From Blastococcus sp. CPCC 205250 (GTDB lineage Bacteria > Actinomycetota > Actinomycetes > Mycobacteriales > Geodermatophilaceae), in contig NZ_JABGCG010000008.1 in NCBI RefSeq assembly GCF_019799925.1, forward strand, positions 124,001-188,000: DNA of 64,000 nt, written 5' to 3'. The position numbers were made by a program, and so were the translations under genes. Below are positions 1 to 11,248 of this stretch, one piece after another. Position 1 is the stretch's first letter. Each line of letters begins with the position of its first letter. The notes under the pieces are model-generated. The model did not search any database and was not told the origin of the DNA. It was given only the letters and a program-made list of their open reading frames with translations.

Positions 1-38
1 GCGCCGACCCCGACTGCGACACCCGAGGAGCACCGCGC

Positions 39-1523
39 GTGAAGAGCACCATCGAGGAACTGGGCCCCACGCGGGTCCGGATGGCGATCGAGGTGCCCTG
101 GGGGGACCTGGACCACGCCTTCGGCGAGGTCTACAAGGAGCTGCGCACGCAGGTGCGCATCCCCGGGTTCCGCCCCGGCAAGGTGCCCAACCGCATCCTG
201 GACCAGCGCGTGGGCCGCCCCGCCGTCCTCGAGCAGGTCGTGAACCACGCGATCCCCGAGGTCTACTCGGAGGTCATCCGCGAGAACCAGGTCCGCGTCG
301 TCGGCCAGCCCGACATCGAGGTGACCAAGCTCGAGGACAACGAGACCCTCGAGTTCACCGCCGAGGTCGACGTCGCCCCGAGGCTTGAGCTGCCCGAGCT
401 CGACTCGCTGGCCGTCACGGTCGACGACGTCGAGGTCGGCGACGAGGAGATCGACCAGCAGGTCTCGGTCATGCGCGAGCGGTTCGCCATGCTCAACGCC
501 GTCGAGCGCGCGGCCCAGGACGGCGACTTCGTCTCCATCGACCTCTCGGCCACCCTCGACGGCGAGGTGCTGGAGGACGGCTCCACCAGCGGCATGTCCT
601 ACGAGGTCGGCTCCGGTCAGCTCATGGAGGGCCTGGACGACGCGATCCGCGGCCTGTCCGCCGACGAGTCGAAGACCTTCGAGACGGCGCTGCTCAACGG
701 CCCCGACGCCGGCAAGCTGGCCGAGGTGACCGTCACGGTCCGCTCGGTCAAGGAGAAGGAGCTCCCCGAGCTCGACGACGAGTTCGCCACCACCGCCAGC
801 GAGTTCGAGACCCTCGAGGAGCTGCGCGACGACGTCCGCACCCGGCTCTCGCGCACCAAGGTGCTGCAGCAGGGCGCCCAGGCCCGCGACAAGCTGGTCG
901 AGCACCTCCTCGAGACCGTCGAGGTGCCGCTCCCCGAGAACCTCGTCGAGCGCGAGGTCGAGTGGCGCAACAACGCCATGACCCAGGAGCTGCAGAAGGC
1001 CGGCATGGACTGGGACGCCTACCTGTCCATGTCCGGGGTCGAGGACCGCGAGACCTACGACGCCGACCTGCGCAAGAACGTCGAGGAGGCGGTCAAGACG
1101 CAGTTCGTCCTCGACGCCATCGCCGACGCCCGCGAGGTCACCGTCGACAACGACGACCTCTCGGCGCAGATCATGGCCCAGGCCCAGCGCAACCGGATGA
1201 GCCCGGAGCAGTACGCCCAGCAGCTGCAGCAGGGCGGCAACATCGCCGAGTTCGTCGCCGACGTCCGCCGCACCAAGACCCTGGCCCAGCTGCTCGAGCA
1301 GACGACGATCACCGACGCCTCGGGCAACGTCGTCGACCTCGACGCCCTGCGCCCGAAGACGATCCAGGCCGGCTCGGAGGACGCCGACGACGCCGACGAC
1401 GACGCCGCGGATGCCGACGCCTCGCCCGCCGACCTCGAGTCCGCGGACAGCGCCGACAGCTCCGCGAGCGCCGACACCCCCGACGCGGCCGACGAGTCCG
1501 CCGAGGACGACGCCAAGGCCTGA
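39..1523 (+). CDS. tig: Trigger factor
   Basis: Ribosome-associated chaperone and prolyl isomerase that receives nascent chains at the exit tunnel. The ribosome-binding loop GFRPGK is at residues 43-48, an FKBP-type isomerase domain lies at roughly 150-240, and the helical chaperone domain runs to about 440. The last ~45 residues are almost only Asp, Ala, Ser and Glu, an acidic tail that makes this 494-aa protein longer than the ~430-aa enterobacterial form. The GTG start has GAGGAG 8 bases upstream. It opens the conserved tig-clpP1-clpP2-clpX block but is separated from clpP1 by a strong hairpin, so the protease genes have their own promoter. Confidence 0.97.
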   Translation: MKSTIEELGPTRVRMAIEVPWGDLDHAFGEVYKELRTQVRIPGFRPGKVPNRILDQRVGRPAVLEQVVNHAIPEVYSEVIRENQVRVVGQPDIEVTKLEDNETLEFTAEVDVAPRLELPELDSLAVTVDDVEVGDEEIDQQVSVMRERFAMLNAVERAAQDGDFVSIDLSATLDGEVLEDGSTSGMSYEVGSGQLMEGLDDAIRGLSADESKTFETALLNGPDAGKLAEVTVTVRSVKEKELPELDDEFATTASEFETLEELRDDVRTRLSRTKVLQQGAQARDKLVEHLLETVEVPLPENLVEREVEWRNNAMTQELQKAGMDWDAYLSMSGVEDRETYDADLRKNVEEAVKTQFVLDAIADAREVTVDNDDLSAQIMAQAQRNRMSPEQYAQQLQQGGNIAEFVADVRRTKTLAQLLEQTTITDASGNVVDLDALRPKTIQAGSEDADDADDDAADADASPADLESADSADSSASADTPDAADESAEDDAKA

Positions 1524-1540
1524 TCCCCGCGCGATCGTGT

Positions 1541-1585
1541 GACGACGCCGTCCCGCCCCGGAACCCGGGGTGGGGCGGCGTCGTC
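1541..1585 (+). terminator. Terminator after tig
   Basis: Hairpin with 19-base arms (1541-1559 and 1567-1585), two G-U wobbles and a 7-base loop, starting 17 bases after the tig stop. There is no U-tract, as is usual for actinobacterial hairpin terminators. Confidence 0.8.
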
Positions 1586-1619
1586 CGTTCGCGACCAGGC
1601 CCGACGCCGCGACCCGCTG

Positions 1620-1633
1620 CGCCCACGGCGAAC
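1620..1633 (+). promoter_or_regulatory. ClgR-type activator box upstream of clpP1
   Basis: CGCCCACGGCGAAC fits the core CGCYNANRGCGWWS that I recall for the actinobacterial Clp regulator ClgR. It lies about 40 bases upstream of the probable -10 (TAGGGT, 1672-1677), a position suited to an activator, and no good -35 is visible. It overlaps a 15-mer (1615-1629) repeated upstream of clpP3. The motif match is seen; ClgR binding is inferred. Confidence 0.5.
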
Positions 1634-1799
1634 ACCCCGCCGCGCGGGACTCCTGCCCGGAGGCTGCGCGTTAGGGTCGACAGGACTCAGGCGAGCACCG
1701 GGGGAGACCCCTCCGGGCGGCGCGCCCCCGGGCCCCGCACCACCCCAACCGTCCACTCCAGACCGACTGCCCGACCGTCCTACGGAGGTCACCACACCC

Positions 1800-2435
1800 G
1801 TGAGCACCCACCCGAACCAGGTCAGCGCCCCGCAGCTGCGCGGCGCGGCCGGGGGGATGAACCTCAACGACTCGGTCTACGAGCGCCTGCTGCGCGAGCG
1901 GATCATCTTCCTGGGCACCCAGGTCGACGACGTCATCGCCAACCAGCTGGCGGCGCAGATGCTGCTGCTGTCGGCCGAGGACCCCAAGAGCGACATCCAC
2001 CTGTACATCAACTCGCCCGGCGGCTCGGTCAGCGCCGGCATGGCGATCTACGACACGATGCAGTTCATCGACTGCGACGTCGCCACCTACGGGATGGGCC
2101 TGGCCGCCTCGATGGGCCAGTTCCTGCTCACCGCCGGCACTGCGGGCAAGCGCTACGCCCTGCCCCACGCGCGGATCATGATGCACCAGCCCTCGGCCGG
2201 CGTCGGCGGCACCGCGGCCGACATCGCCATCCAGGCCGACCTGTTCCGCCGCACCAAGAAGGAGCTCAACGAGCTCCAGTCGCAGCACACGGGGCAGACG
2301 ATCGAGCAGATCGAGAAGGACTCCGACCGCGACCGGTGGTTCACCGCGGCCGAGGCCCTCGAGTACGGCTTCGTCGACCACGTCGTCAGCAAGGCCGCCA
2401 TGACCGACAGCGCCAACCCGGTCACCGACAACTGA
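1800..2435 (+). CDS. clpP1: ATP-dependent Clp protease proteolytic subunit 1
   Basis: Serine peptidase subunit of the Clp protease, 211 aa, the usual length. The catalytic Ser104 lies in GLAASMGQ, His129 in MMHQPS, and the third residue falls in the DRDRW segment near 178. In actinobacteria ClpP1 and ClpP2 form a mixed double ring fed by ClpX or ClpC1. I chose the GTG at 1800 because a near-perfect Shine-Dalgarno (ACGGAGGT, 1782-1789) precedes it and the mature region starts soon after; the open frame further upstream is low-complexity. It is followed 18 bases later by clpP2, forming an operon. A leader of over 100 bases separates the -10 at 1672 from the start. Confidence 0.97.
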   Translation: MSTHPNQVSAPQLRGAAGGMNLNDSVYERLLRERIIFLGTQVDDVIANQLAAQMLLLSAEDPKSDIHLYINSPGGSVSAGMAIYDTMQFIDCDVATYGMGLAASMGQFLLTAGTAGKRYALPHARIMMHQPSAGVGGTAADIAIQADLFRRTKKELNELQSQHTGQTIEQIEKDSDRDRWFTAAEALEYGFVDHVVSKAAMTDSANPVTDN

Positions 2436-2453
2436 GCAGCGAGGACTGACGAC

Positions 2454-3089
2454 ATGAGCGGTTTCCAGCTGCCCTCCAGCCGCTACATCCTCCCCTCCTT
2501 CGTGGAGCGGACGAGCTACGGCATGAAGGAGAGCAACCCGTACAACAAGCTCTTCGAGGAGCGCATCATCTTCCTCGGGGTGCAGATCGACGACGCCTCG
2601 GCCAACGACGTGATGGCCCAGCTGCTGACGCTGGAGTCCACCGACCCCGACCGCGACATCACGATCTACATCAACTCGCCCGGTGGCTCGTTCACCTCGC
2701 TGATGGCCATCTACGACACGATGATGTTCATCCGCCCCGACATCCAGACCGTCTGCATGGGCCAGGCGGCCTCCGCCGCCGCCGTCCTGCTCGCGGCCGG
2801 GACGCCGGGCAAGCGGCTGGCGCTGCCCTACTCCCGCGTCCTGATCCACCAGCCCTCCGGCGAGGCCGGCGGCCAGGTGTCGGACCTGGAGATCCACGCC
2901 GCTGAGATCGAGCGGGTGCGCACGCAGATGGAGGAGATCCTCGCGCGGCACACCGGCCGGTCGGCCGAACAGGTCCGCAAGGACATCGACCGCGACAAGA
3001 TCCTCACCGCGACCGAGGCCAAGGCCTACGGCCTCGTCGACGAGGTCATCCAGAGCCGCAAGCTCAACGGGATGCCCGCGAGCGCTTGA
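2454..3089 (+). CDS. clpP2: ATP-dependent Clp protease proteolytic subunit 2
   Basis: Second ClpP paralogue of the mixed protease, 211 aa. The nucleophile is Ser107 in GQAASAAA and the active-site His is 132 in LIHQPS. The N-terminus (SSRYILPSF) is the long ClpP2 type that forms the face contacted by the ATPase in mycobacteria. ATG start 18 bases after the clpP1 stop; same operon. A long hairpin follows the stop, so clpX is probably transcribed separately or by read-through. Confidence 0.97.
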   Translation: MSGFQLPSSRYILPSFVERTSYGMKESNPYNKLFEERIIFLGVQIDDASANDVMAQLLTLESTDPDRDITIYINSPGGSFTSLMAIYDTMMFIRPDIQTVCMGQAASAAAVLLAAGTPGKRLALPYSRVLIHQPSGEAGGQVSDLEIHAAEIERVRTQMEEILARHTGRSAEQVRKDIDRDKILTATEAKAYGLVDEVIQSRKLNGMPASA

Positions 3090-3402
3090 TCCACGTCCCG
3101 GCCGGTACGGGCCGAACCGTCGCGTGACGCGGCGTCGGCCCGTACCGTCTGGGGGGCGGAGTGCACATGGGGTCGGAGTGCCGTGAGCGACGACACGGCC
3201 TGTCCGGCTCCGGCGCACCGGGGGCGTTGGTCCCCCGAGGCGTCGGGGGCGGCGGGTACCGTCGATCAGCGCCCGATCCCCGGCCGGCAGCGCCGGGAGG
3301 AGCACCTCGCGGAGCACTGCAGCGGGGTCGAGCACGGGCAGTTCAGCAACACATCGGGTCCGCGGACCGACGGACCTTTTCCCCCGATCTGGAGGTCAGC
3401 AG
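3090..3402. other. Intergenic region between clpP2 and clpX
   Basis: 313 bases without a convincing gene. It holds the hairpin at 3105-3147 and two TACCGT hexamers (near 3144 and 3256) that could serve as -10 boxes for clpX. A 78-codon open frame begins near 3183 and runs into clpX in another phase, but its composition (Pro, Arg, Gly) and lack of any domain argue against a real gene. Confidence 0.6.
3105..3147 (+). terminator. Terminator after clpP2
   Basis: Perfect 12-base arms (3105-3116 and 3136-3147), with a smaller nested CGCG stem inside the loop, 15 bases after the clpP2 stop. Confidence 0.75.
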
Positions 3403-4671
<1,269 letters not shown>

Positions 4672-4686
4672 GTCCTCCGCTCCTCC

Positions 4687-4722
4687 GACGAGCCCGTCCC
4701 CGACTCCGGGGGCGGGCTCGTC
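4687..4722 (+). terminator. Terminator after clpX
   Basis: 15-bp hairpin (4687-4701 with 4708-4722, one G-U wobble, 6-base loop) starting 15 bases after the clpX stop. Confidence 0.8.
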
Positions 4723-4740
4723 CGCGTTGGTGGGCCCGAG

Positions 4741-4792
4741 CGTGTGCGCTGACGCCGCACTCCGACCCGGATCCTGCGGCCTGAGCGCACAC
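4741..4792 (+). repeat. Hairpin repeat, copy A
   Basis: 52-base element with terminal arms GTGTGCGCT / AGCGCACAC and an inner GC-rich stem. 46 of 52 positions match copy B at 5771-5822 in the same orientation, with no gaps. Together they bracket the gene at 4865-5782. A third, inverted relative lies at 6815-6863. Confidence 0.75.
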
Positions 4793-4864
4793 ACCTGGCG
4801 GGGTCCGTCCACAGATCGCGGCCGCTGGACCTGCGGCCGGCCGTGCTCGCCTGAGGGTCGGGGC

Positions 4865-5782
4865 GTGACCCTCGACATCAGCACCGTGCTCGGCCCCGCC
4901 GGATGGGCGACCTGGACCGAACTGACCACCCGGGTGGACCGGGCCACCGTCGCCCGCTGGGTCGGCAGCGGCCGCCTCGTCCGCCTCCAGCCGGAGGTCT
5001 ACGCGCTGCCGGCCGTGGCGGGCGACTGGCGGGTCAGGGTGGCGGCCGCGGTGCGCGCCTGTGACGGGGTCGTGAGCCACGGGTCGGCCCTGGCGCTGTG
5101 GGGTCTGGCCGCGCCCGGTCTCCCGGTCCACCTGACGGTCCAGCACTGCCGTAGCGGCCGGGGGACGGACGGGGTCGTCCTGCACCGCAGCCGGGACCTG
5201 CTGTCGTCGGTGCGGCGCGTGCAGGGGCTGCCCGTGAGCTGTCCCGAGCGGGCGGTGGTCGACACCTGGGGGTGCGCGGGGACCGTCGGCCGCCGGGACG
5301 CACGGGCCGCGGCGATCGACGCCGTCCGCCGGCGGCTGTGCGGTCCGCGGGAGCTGCAGCGGGAGATCGAGCGTCGTCCGTGCCTCCCGGGGCGCGCCGC
5401 ACTCGTGGAGCTCGTCCACCTGCTGGCGGACGGCTGCCACAGCGAGCTGGAGATCTGGGGGTGCCTGCAGGTGCTGCGGGCGCCGGGCATGCCGGCGTTC
5501 ACCCAGCAGCGCCGGGTCGCCGTCGGCGGTGAGGTCTTCCACCTCGACGCCGCCTACGACGACGTGCTGCTGGCCGTCGAGATGGACGGCGGGGCGTTCC
5601 ACGGTTCCCGCGAGCAGCGGGAGCGCGACATCCGGCGGGACGCCCTGGTCGCGACGCTCGGCTGGCAGACCCTGCGCTTCGGATACCGTCGGCTGACCGG
5701 CGACCCGGACTCCTGCCGGCGCGAGATTCGCCAGGTGCACGAGGCCCGGCGGCGGCTGCTGCACCCCAGGCGTGTGCGCTGA
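4865..5782 (+). CDS. AbiEi-like / DUF559 domain protein
   Basis: 305-aa protein of a family common in actinobacteria. The N-terminal half resembles the AbiEi antitoxin-type winged-helix region ([18 protein letters not shown], then [11 protein letters not shown]). The C-terminal ~90 residues resemble DUF559, a Vsr-like PD-(D/E)XK fold, with LDAAY...VEMDG..FH and the RRD...[10 protein letters not shown] tail. Such proteins are usually orphans of unknown role; an antitoxin or nuclease activity is not shown here and no AbiEii partner is adjacent. The GTG at 4865 is chosen because the family N-terminus begins there. Its last codons (VR and stop) lie inside hairpin repeat B, and repeat A lies upstream, so the gene sits between direct repeats. 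Confidence 0.7.
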   Translation: MTLDISTVLGPAGWATWTELTTRVDRATVARWVGSGRLVRLQPEVYALPAVAGDWRVRVAAAVRACDGVVSHGSALALWGLAAPGLPVHLTVQHCRSGRGTDGVVLHRSRDLLSSVRRVQGLPVSCPERAVVDTWGCAGTVGRRDARAAAIDAVRRRLCGPRELQREIERRPCLPGRAALVELVHLLADGCHSELEIWGCLQVLRAPGMPAFTQQRRVAVGGEVFHLDAAYDDVLLAVEMDGGAFHGSREQRERDIRRDALVATLGWQTLRFGYRRLTGDPDSCRREIRQVHEARRRLLHPRRVR

Positions 5783-5822
5783 CGCCGCGGACCGCGCCGG
5801 ATCCTGCGGCCTGGGCGCACAC
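5771..5822 (+). repeat. Hairpin repeat, copy B
   Basis: 52 bases matching copy A (4741-4792) at 46 positions, exactly 1030 bases downstream. Its first 12 bases encode the end of the preceding gene, and its hairpin may terminate that transcript. Confidence 0.75.
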
Positions 5823-5880
5823 GTTGGCCAGCGCGGCGACACGGCGCGGGCGGTGGCGGAGGGGTGGCACATTCGGACGG

Positions 5881-6810
5881 GTGCGTGCCCTCACCTCCCT
5901 GCCCGAGCAGCTGCGGGAGGCCTTCCGGGCCCGCGTCTCCGGTGACCCGACCGGCGCCCCCGACTGGGTCCGGGACATCGCCCGCGTGGGCACCGGCCCG
6001 GGCTGGTTCGAGCCCGACGGCGTCGTCTGGCGGGTGCACGGCGACCTCTCCACGCTCGTCGGCGGCGTCGCGGCGCTGATGGGCCAGGCCGCGCACCCGC
6101 TCGCGCTGGCCGGCGTCCAGCGGCACTCGGCCTACCGCGAGGACCCGTGGAAGCGGCTGGCCGGGACCGCCCGCTGGCTCGTGGTGAGCACCTTCGGCTC
6201 CGAACAGCTGGCCGAGCGCGAGGCCGCCCGGGTGCGGGGCATGCACACCCGCGTGAAGGGCCGGGTCGACGGCCGGCCGTACTCGGCGTCGGACCCGGCG
6301 CTGCTGCGCTGGGTGCACCTCGCCTTCACCGACGCGTTCCTCGCCGCCCAGCAGGCCGTGGGCACCGACCTCGGCGCCCGCTTCGGCCGCGGCTGGCCCG
6401 ACGTCTACGTGGGGGAGTGGGCGCGCGCCGCGCGCGAGCTCGGCGCCACCGACCTGCCGGTGACCGTGGCCGAGCTGCAGGAGGCATTCGCGGAGTACCG
6501 GTCCGAGCTCGAGCCCGTCCCGGCCGACCTGCGCGCCTTCCTCGCCGCGCCGCCCGGCCTCAGCGCGCCGGAGCGGCTGGTCTACCGCGGCCTCGCCGGT
6601 GCGGCGTCGCACGTCGTCTCACCGGCGATCGCCGGCTGCGCCGGGGTGCCCGGCCGGGGCCGCGGCGGATCCGCTCAGCTCGCCGTCACCCGGGTGCAGC
6701 TGCGCGGCCTGCGCCTCGCGCTGGGCAGCTACAGCCCGTCGGAGGAGGCAGCCCGCTGGCGGCTCGGGACCGGCCCGGCGCCGGCCTGGGCGGGGGAGAC
6801 GGCGGCCTGA
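5881..6810 (+). CDS. DUF2236 (oxygenase MpaB family) protein
   Basis: 309-aa protein of the DUF2236 family, which includes the latex-clearing protein Lcp and the fungal oxygenase MpaB. The family core is clear: GPGWFEPDGVVWRVHGD, then LVGGVAALMGQAAHPLALAGVQRHSAYREDPWKRLAGTARWL, with conserved His and Arg residues expected near the cofactor in Lcp relatives. The substrate cannot be told from sequence. The GTG at 5881 is preferred over the upstream TTG at 5824, which lies within the end of hairpin repeat B; a GGAGGGG stretch lies about 15 bases upstream. It converges on valS with a shared hairpin between them. Confidence 0.8.
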   Translation: MRALTSLPEQLREAFRARVSGDPTGAPDWVRDIARVGTGPGWFEPDGVVWRVHGDLSTLVGGVAALMGQAAHPLALAGVQRHSAYREDPWKRLAGTARWLVVSTFGSEQLAEREAARVRGMHTRVKGRVDGRPYSASDPALLRWVHLAFTDAFLAAQQAVGTDLGARFGRGWPDVYVGEWARAARELGATDLPVTVAELQEAFAEYRSELEPVPADLRAFLAAPPGLSAPERLVYRGLAGAASHVVSPAIAGCAGVPGRGRGGSAQLAVTRVQLRGLRLALGSYSPSEEAARWRLGTGPAPAWAGETAA

Positions 6811-6814
6811 GCGG

Positions 6815-6863
6815 GTGCGCCGACGCCGCGGTCCGGAGCGCGGAACGCGGCGTCAGCGCACAC
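6815..6863. terminator. Hairpin repeat, copy C, between convergent genes
   Basis: Arms 6815-6830 and 6846-6861 pair over 16 bases with one mismatch. Read on the minus strand it begins GTGTGCGCTGACGCCGC, the same 17 bases that open copies A and B. It lies between the stops of the DUF2236 gene and valS and can terminate both. Confidence 0.75.
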
Positions 6864-6865
6864 GC

Positions 6866-9451
6866 TCAGCTCGAGGCGACCGGCGCCAGGACGACGTCCA
6901 CGCTCAGCGGCCCGGACCCGGCCACCACCGACAGCGCCGCGATCCGCCCGGCCGACGCGAGGTCCGCCCGGCCGGCCTCCACCAGCGCCACCTGCTCGGC
7001 CGGCGCGGTCACGGTCGCGGACTCGACGTCGGCCCGCATCGACTGCTTGGCCTCCGACTTCGCCTTGCGGACGGCGGCCAGCGCCTCGGCGACCACCGTC
7101 ACCACGGCCGGGTCACCGCCGGCGGGCGGCTCGGAGGCGACCGGCCACGACGCGCGGTGCACCGAGCCGGTCTGCCACCAGGACCAGACCTCCTCGGTGA
7201 CGAACGGCAGCACCGGGGCGAACAGCCGCAGCTGCACCGACAGCGCCACCGCCAGCGCGGCCTGCGCCGACTGCGCGGCCGCGTCGTCGCCGTAGGCCCG
7301 GGTCTTGACCAACTCCACGTAGTCGTCGCAGAACGACCAGAAGAACGCCTCGGCGACCTCGAGCGCGCGGGTGTAGTTGTAGGCCTCCAGCGCGGCGGTC
7401 GCCTCCTCGACGACCGTCGCCAGCCCGGCGAGCAGGCCGCGGTCGATCGGCTCGGTGACCAGGTCGGCCGAGGCCTCCGACGAGGCACCCAGCCCCAGCA
7501 CGAAGCGGCCGACGTTGAGGATCTTCATGGCCAGCCGGCGGCCGACCTTCATCTGCGCCTCGTCGAACGGCGAGTCCGCGCCCGGCCGGGCACCGGCGGC
7601 CCGCCAGCGGACGGCGTCGGTGCCGTAGCGCTCCAGCACGTCGATCGGCGTGACGACGTTGCCCTTGGACTTCGACATCTTCTTGCGGTCGGGGTCGACG
7701 ACGAAGCCGGAGATCGTGGCGTGCGACCACGGCACCGCGCCGAACTCGAAGTGCGACCGGACGACGGTCGAGAACAGCCAGGTGCGGATGATGTCGTGCG
7801 CCTGCGGCCGCTGGTCCATCGGGAAGACCTTGGCGAACAGCTCCGGGTCGGTGTCCCAGCCCGAGGCCACCTGCGGCGACAGCGACGACGTCGCCCAGGT
7901 GTCCATCACGTCGGGGTCGGCCATGAACCCGCCCGGCACGCCGCGCTGCGACTCGGTGAAGCCCGGCGGCACGTCGGAGGAGGGGTCGACCGGCAGCGAG
8001 GCCTCGTCGGCCAGGATCGGCGTCGAGTGGTCGGGGAGTCCCTCGTCGTCCAGCCGGTACCAGACCGGGAACGGCACCCCGAAGAAGCGCTGGCGGCTGA
8101 TCAGCCAGTCGCCGTTGAGGCCCTCCACCCAGTTCTCGTAGCGGTGCCGCATGTGCTCGGGCACCCACTGGATCTCCTTGCCGCGCGCGACGAGCGCGTC
8201 GCGGAGCCCGGCGTCCCGGCCGCCGTTGCGGATGTACCACTGGCGCGTGGTGACGATCTCCAGCGGGCGGTCGCCCTTCTCGAAGAACTTCACCGGGTGG
8301 GTGATCGCCCGCGGCTCGCCCTCGAGGTCACCGGACTCCCGCAGCATCTCCACGATCCGCTGCTGGGCGCTGAACGACGTCTTCCCGGCCAGCTCCGCGT
8401 ACACCTCGGCGGGCACGCCGGCCGGCGGCTCGGCCACGAAGCGGCCGTCCCAGCCGATCACCGCGCGGGTCGGCAGCTGCAGCTCCCGCCACCAGGTGAC
8501 GTCGTTGAGGTCGCCGAAGGTGCAGATCATCGCGATGCCCGAGCCCTTGTCCGGCTCGGCCAGCCGGTGCGCCACCACGGGCACCTCGACGTCGAACAGC
8601 GGCGTGCGCACCGTCTGCCCGAACAGCGGCTGGTAGCGCTCGTCGTCGGGGTGGGCGACGAGGGCGACGCAGGCGGGCAGCAGCTCGGGGCGGGTGGTCT
8701 CGATGAACACCGGGCCGGAGGGGCCGGCGAACCCGACCCGGTGGTAGGCGCCGGGCCGCTCGCGGTCCTCCAGCTCGGCCTGGGCGACGGCGGTGCGGAA
8801 GGTGACGTCCCAGAGCGTCGGCGCCTCCTGCGCGTAGGCCTCACCGCGCTCGAGGTTGTGCAGGAACATCCGCTGCGCGGTGGCGCGGGAGGACGACGAG
8901 ATCGTCCGGTAGACGACGTTCCAGTCGACCGACAGGCCGACCCGGCGCCACAGCTGCTCGAAGGCCTTCTCGTCCTCCTCGGTCAGCCGCTCGCAGAGCT
9001 CGACGAAGTTCCGGCGCGAGATCGGCTGCTGGTCCTTGCCGGGCTTCTCCGGGGGCTCGAAGGACTCGGCGTAGGGGAGCGCGGGGTCGCAGCGCACGCC
9101 GTAGTAGTTCTGCACCCGGCGCTCGGTCGGCAGGCCGTTGTCGTCCCAGCCCATCGGGTAGAAGACGTGCTTGCCGCGCATCCGCTGGTAGCGGGCGACG
9201 ATGTCGGTGTGGGTGTAGCTGAAGACGTGCCCCACGTGCAGCGACCCGCTCGCGGTGGGCGGGGGCGTGTCGATCGAGTGGATCTGCTCGCGGGGGGCGG
9301 CCAGGGCGGCGTCCCGGTCGAAGGCGTAGGTGTCCTCGGCGGCCCAGCGGGCGGTCCACTTCTCCTCGAGGCCGTCGAGGGTGGGCTTCTCGGGTACGTC
9401 GACTCCGGCTCCCGGGGCGGTGGTGGCCGGGGAAAGGGAGTCGGTGGTCAT
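6866..9451 (-). CDS. valS: Valyl-tRNA synthetase, archaeal-like short type
   Basis: Charges tRNA-Val. The class I signatures are HVGH (72-75) and KMSKS (591-595). At 861 aa it lacks the C-terminal coiled-coil arm of the usual bacterial enzyme. The segment [19 protein letters not shown] after the HIGH motif is the form I associate with archaeal and rickettsial ValRS; ordinary actinobacterial enzymes have WQPGTDHAGIATQ there. Start: ATG 9451 is preceded by TAGGAT (9459-9464) at 7 bases with no proper Shine-Dalgarno, so a leaderless start is likely; ATG 9460 overlaps that -10. Divergent from folC, with only 42 bases between the start codons. Confidence 0.93.
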   Translation of the reverse strand: MTTDSLSPATTAPGAGVDVPEKPTLDGLEEKWTARWAAEDTYAFDRDAALAAPREQIHSIDTPPPTASGSLHVGHVFSYTHTDIVARYQRMRGKHVFYPMGWDDNGLPTERRVQNYYGVRCDPALPYAESFEPPEKPGKDQQPISRRNFVELCERLTEEDEKAFEQLWRRVGLSVDWNVVYRTISSSSRATAQRMFLHNLERGEAYAQEAPTLWDVTFRTAVAQAELEDRERPGAYHRVGFAGPSGPVFIETTRPELLPACVALVAHPDDERYQPLFGQTVRTPLFDVEVPVVAHRLAEPDKGSGIAMICTFGDLNDVTWWRELQLPTRAVIGWDGRFVAEPPAGVPAEVYAELAGKTSFSAQQRIVEMLRESGDLEGEPRAITHPVKFFEKGDRPLEIVTTRQWYIRNGGRDAGLRDALVARGKEIQWVPEHMRHRYENWVEGLNGDWLISRQRFFGVPFPVWYRLDDEGLPDHSTPILADEASLPVDPSSDVPPGFTESQRGVPGGFMADPDVMDTWATSSLSPQVASGWDTDPELFAKVFPMDQRPQAHDIIRTWLFSTVVRSHFEFGAVPWSHATISGFVVDPDRKKMSKSKGNVVTPIDVLERYGTDAVRWRAAGARPGADSPFDEAQMKVGRRLAMKILNVGRFVLGLGASSEASADLVTEPIDRGLLAGLATVVEEATAALEAYNYTRALEVAEAFFWSFCDDYVELVKTRAYGDDAAAQSAQAALAVALSVQLRLFAPVLPFVTEEVWSWWQTGSVHRASWPVASEPPAGGDPAVVTVVAEALAAVRKAKSEAKQSMRADVESATVTAPAEQVALVEAGRADLASAGRIAALSVVAGSGPLSVDVVLAPVASS

Positions 9452-9493
9452 GCCCTCCATCCTAGGAAGTGACCGGCTGGCATCCTGGGGCGG

Positions 9494-10846
9494 ATGAGCG
9501 GCAGCACCGGTGACGTGGCCCGGGTCGAGGACGAGCTGCTGACGCGGTGGCCCGAGACCCGGCTGGAGCCCTCGCTCACCCGCATCTCGGCCCTGGTCGA
9601 CCTCCTCGGCTCGCCGCACCGCGCGTTCCCGGTGATCCAGGTCGCGGGCACCAACGGCAAGACGACGACGGCGCGGATGATCGACGAGGTCCTGCGCGGG
9701 TTCGGGCTGCGCGTGGGCCGGTTCACCAGCCCCCACCTGCAGTCCTTGCGCGAGCGGATCGTGCTCGACGGGCAGCCGGTGAGCGCCGAGCGCTTCGTGG
9801 AGACCTACCAGGACATCGCGCCCTACGTGCAGATGGTCGACGCCGGCAGCGAGCACCCGATGTCGTTCTTCGAGGTGATGGTCGGCCTGGCGTACGCGCT
9901 GTTCGCCGACGCCCCCGTCGACGTCGCCGTCATCGAGGTCGGCATGGGCGGTACGTGGGACGCCACGAACGTCGTCGACGCGCGGGTCGCCGTCGTCACG
10001 CCGGTGGCCCTGGACCACGCCGAGTACCTGGGCCCGGACGTCGCCACGATCGCGGGGGAGAAGGCCGGGATCATCAAGCCCGACGCCATCGCCGTCCTGG
10101 CCGGCCAGCAGCCGGGCGCGCTCGACGCGCTGGTCCGCCGCGCGGTCGAGGTCGAGGCCGTCGTCGCCCGGGAGGGCACCGAGTTCGGGCTGCTCGACCG
10201 CACGGTCGCCGTCGGCGGCCAGCAGTTGCGGCTGCAGGGCCTGGGCGGGGAGTACCCCGACGTCTACCTGCCGCTGTTCGGCGCGCACCAGGCGCAGAAC
10301 GCCGCCACCGCGCTCGCCGCCGTCGAGGCGTTCCTCGGCGCGGGCGCGACGACCGGTCCGATCGACGTCGAGACCGTGCGCGCCGCCTTCGCCGCCGTCC
10401 GCTCGCCGGGCCGGCTGGAGCGGGTGCGCACCTCGCCGGCCGTGCTGGTCGACGCGGCGCACAACCCGGCCGGCATGGCGGCGACGGTCGCGGCGATCCG
10501 GGAGTCCTTCGACTTCACCCGGCTGGTCGGCGTCGTGGGCTGCGTCCGCGGCAAGGACGTCTCCGGGATGCTCGCCGAGCTCGAGCCGCTGTGCGCCGAG
10601 CTGGTGGTCAGCCAGCACAGCTCCCCGCGGGCGATGCCGGCCGACGAGCTCGGCGCGCTGGCCGTCGACGTCTTCGGCGCCGACCGGGTCAGCGTGAACC
10701 CGCGGCTGCGCGACGCGATCACCGAGGCGATCGAGCTGGCCGAGGCCGGGCCCGACGACGCCCTCGGCGGCTCCGGCGTCCTGGTCACCGGCAGCGTCAT
10801 CACCGCTGGCGAGGCGCGGACCCTGCTGGGCGGGAAGACCCGGTGA
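9494..10846 (+). CDS. folC: Folylpolyglutamate synthase / dihydrofolate synthase
   Basis: Mur-ligase-family enzyme that adds glutamate to dihydropteroate and folates. The P-loop is AGTNGKTTT (51-59), followed by the family's FTSPHL segment and the DAAHNPAG motif of the C-terminal ligase domain; 450 aa is normal. The ATG is preceded by CATCCT at 7 bases (9481-9486), a weak -10, consistent with a leaderless start. The stop overlaps the next gene by 4 bases (GTGA). The order folC-DUF4233-ndk is conserved in actinobacteria, here interrupted by one opposite-strand gene. Confidence 0.95.
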   Translation: MSGSTGDVARVEDELLTRWPETRLEPSLTRISALVDLLGSPHRAFPVIQVAGTNGKTTTARMIDEVLRGFGLRVGRFTSPHLQSLRERIVLDGQPVSAERFVETYQDIAPYVQMVDAGSEHPMSFFEVMVGLAYALFADAPVDVAVIEVGMGGTWDATNVVDARVAVVTPVALDHAEYLGPDVATIAGEKAGIIKPDAIAVLAGQQPGALDALVRRAVEVEAVVAREGTEFGLLDRTVAVGGQQLRLQGLGGEYPDVYLPLFGAHQAQNAATALAAVEAFLGAGATTGPIDVETVRAAFAAVRSPGRLERVRTSPAVLVDAAHNPAGMAATVAAIRESFDFTRLVGVVGCVRGKDVSGMLAELEPLCAELVVSQHSSPRAMPADELGALAVDVFGADRVSVNPRLRDAITEAIELAEAGPDDALGGSGVLVTGSVITAGEARTLLGGKTR

Positions 10847-11247
10847 CAGCCCCAGACCCGGTGCGGGCCGCGAAGGCGCTGCGGGGCGCCGCGGCCGCCA
10901 CCCTGGTGCTGGAGGGCATCGCCGTCCTCTTCGTGCCGCGCGGCATCGCGCCCAGCGGCGACGGGCTGACCGGGTTCCGGCTCACCGCGCTGCTGGTGCT
11001 GGCGGTCGCGCTGATCCTGGCCAGCGGGCTGCAGCGCCGGCCGTGGGGCCTCATGGCGGGCACCGTCCTGCAGGTGCCGCTGCTCCTGACCGGGCTGTTC
11101 AACAGCGTGATGTGGTTCGTCGGCGGCATCTTCCTGCTGATCTGGCTCTACCTGCTCCAGGTGCGCAAGGAGCTGCTGGGCACGCCGTTCGACGAGCCCG
11201 CGGCGCCGGCCGGCGGGGACGACGACGCCGCGGGCCCCGCCGCCTGA
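10843..11247 (+). CDS. DUF4233 membrane protein
   Basis: 134-aa protein with four hydrophobic segments (about residues 10-30, 42-62, 66-85 and 88-108) and a charged tail rich in Asp and Ala. DUF4233 is a short actinobacterial membrane family of unknown role found after folC. The GTG at 10843 overlaps the folC stop, so the two are translationally coupled. Confidence 0.85.
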   Translation: MTAPDPVRAAKALRGAAAATLVLEGIAVLFVPRGIAPSGDGLTGFRLTALLVLAVALILASGLQRRPWGLMAGTVLQVPLLLTGLFNSVMWFVGGIFLLIWLYLLQVRKELLGTPFDEPAAPAGGDDDAAGPAA

Positions 11248-11248
11248 C

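Noticed and set aside
4865..5782. Type IV toxin-antitoxin pair
   Set aside because: Only the AbiEi-like half is present; neither neighbour is an AbiEii nucleotidyltransferase toxin.
6599..9472. A 957-codon open frame on the plus strand opposite valS
   Set aside because: Mirror of the valS reading frame in GC-rich DNA; Arg/Gly/Pro-rich with no domain, while the minus strand encodes an intact ValRS.
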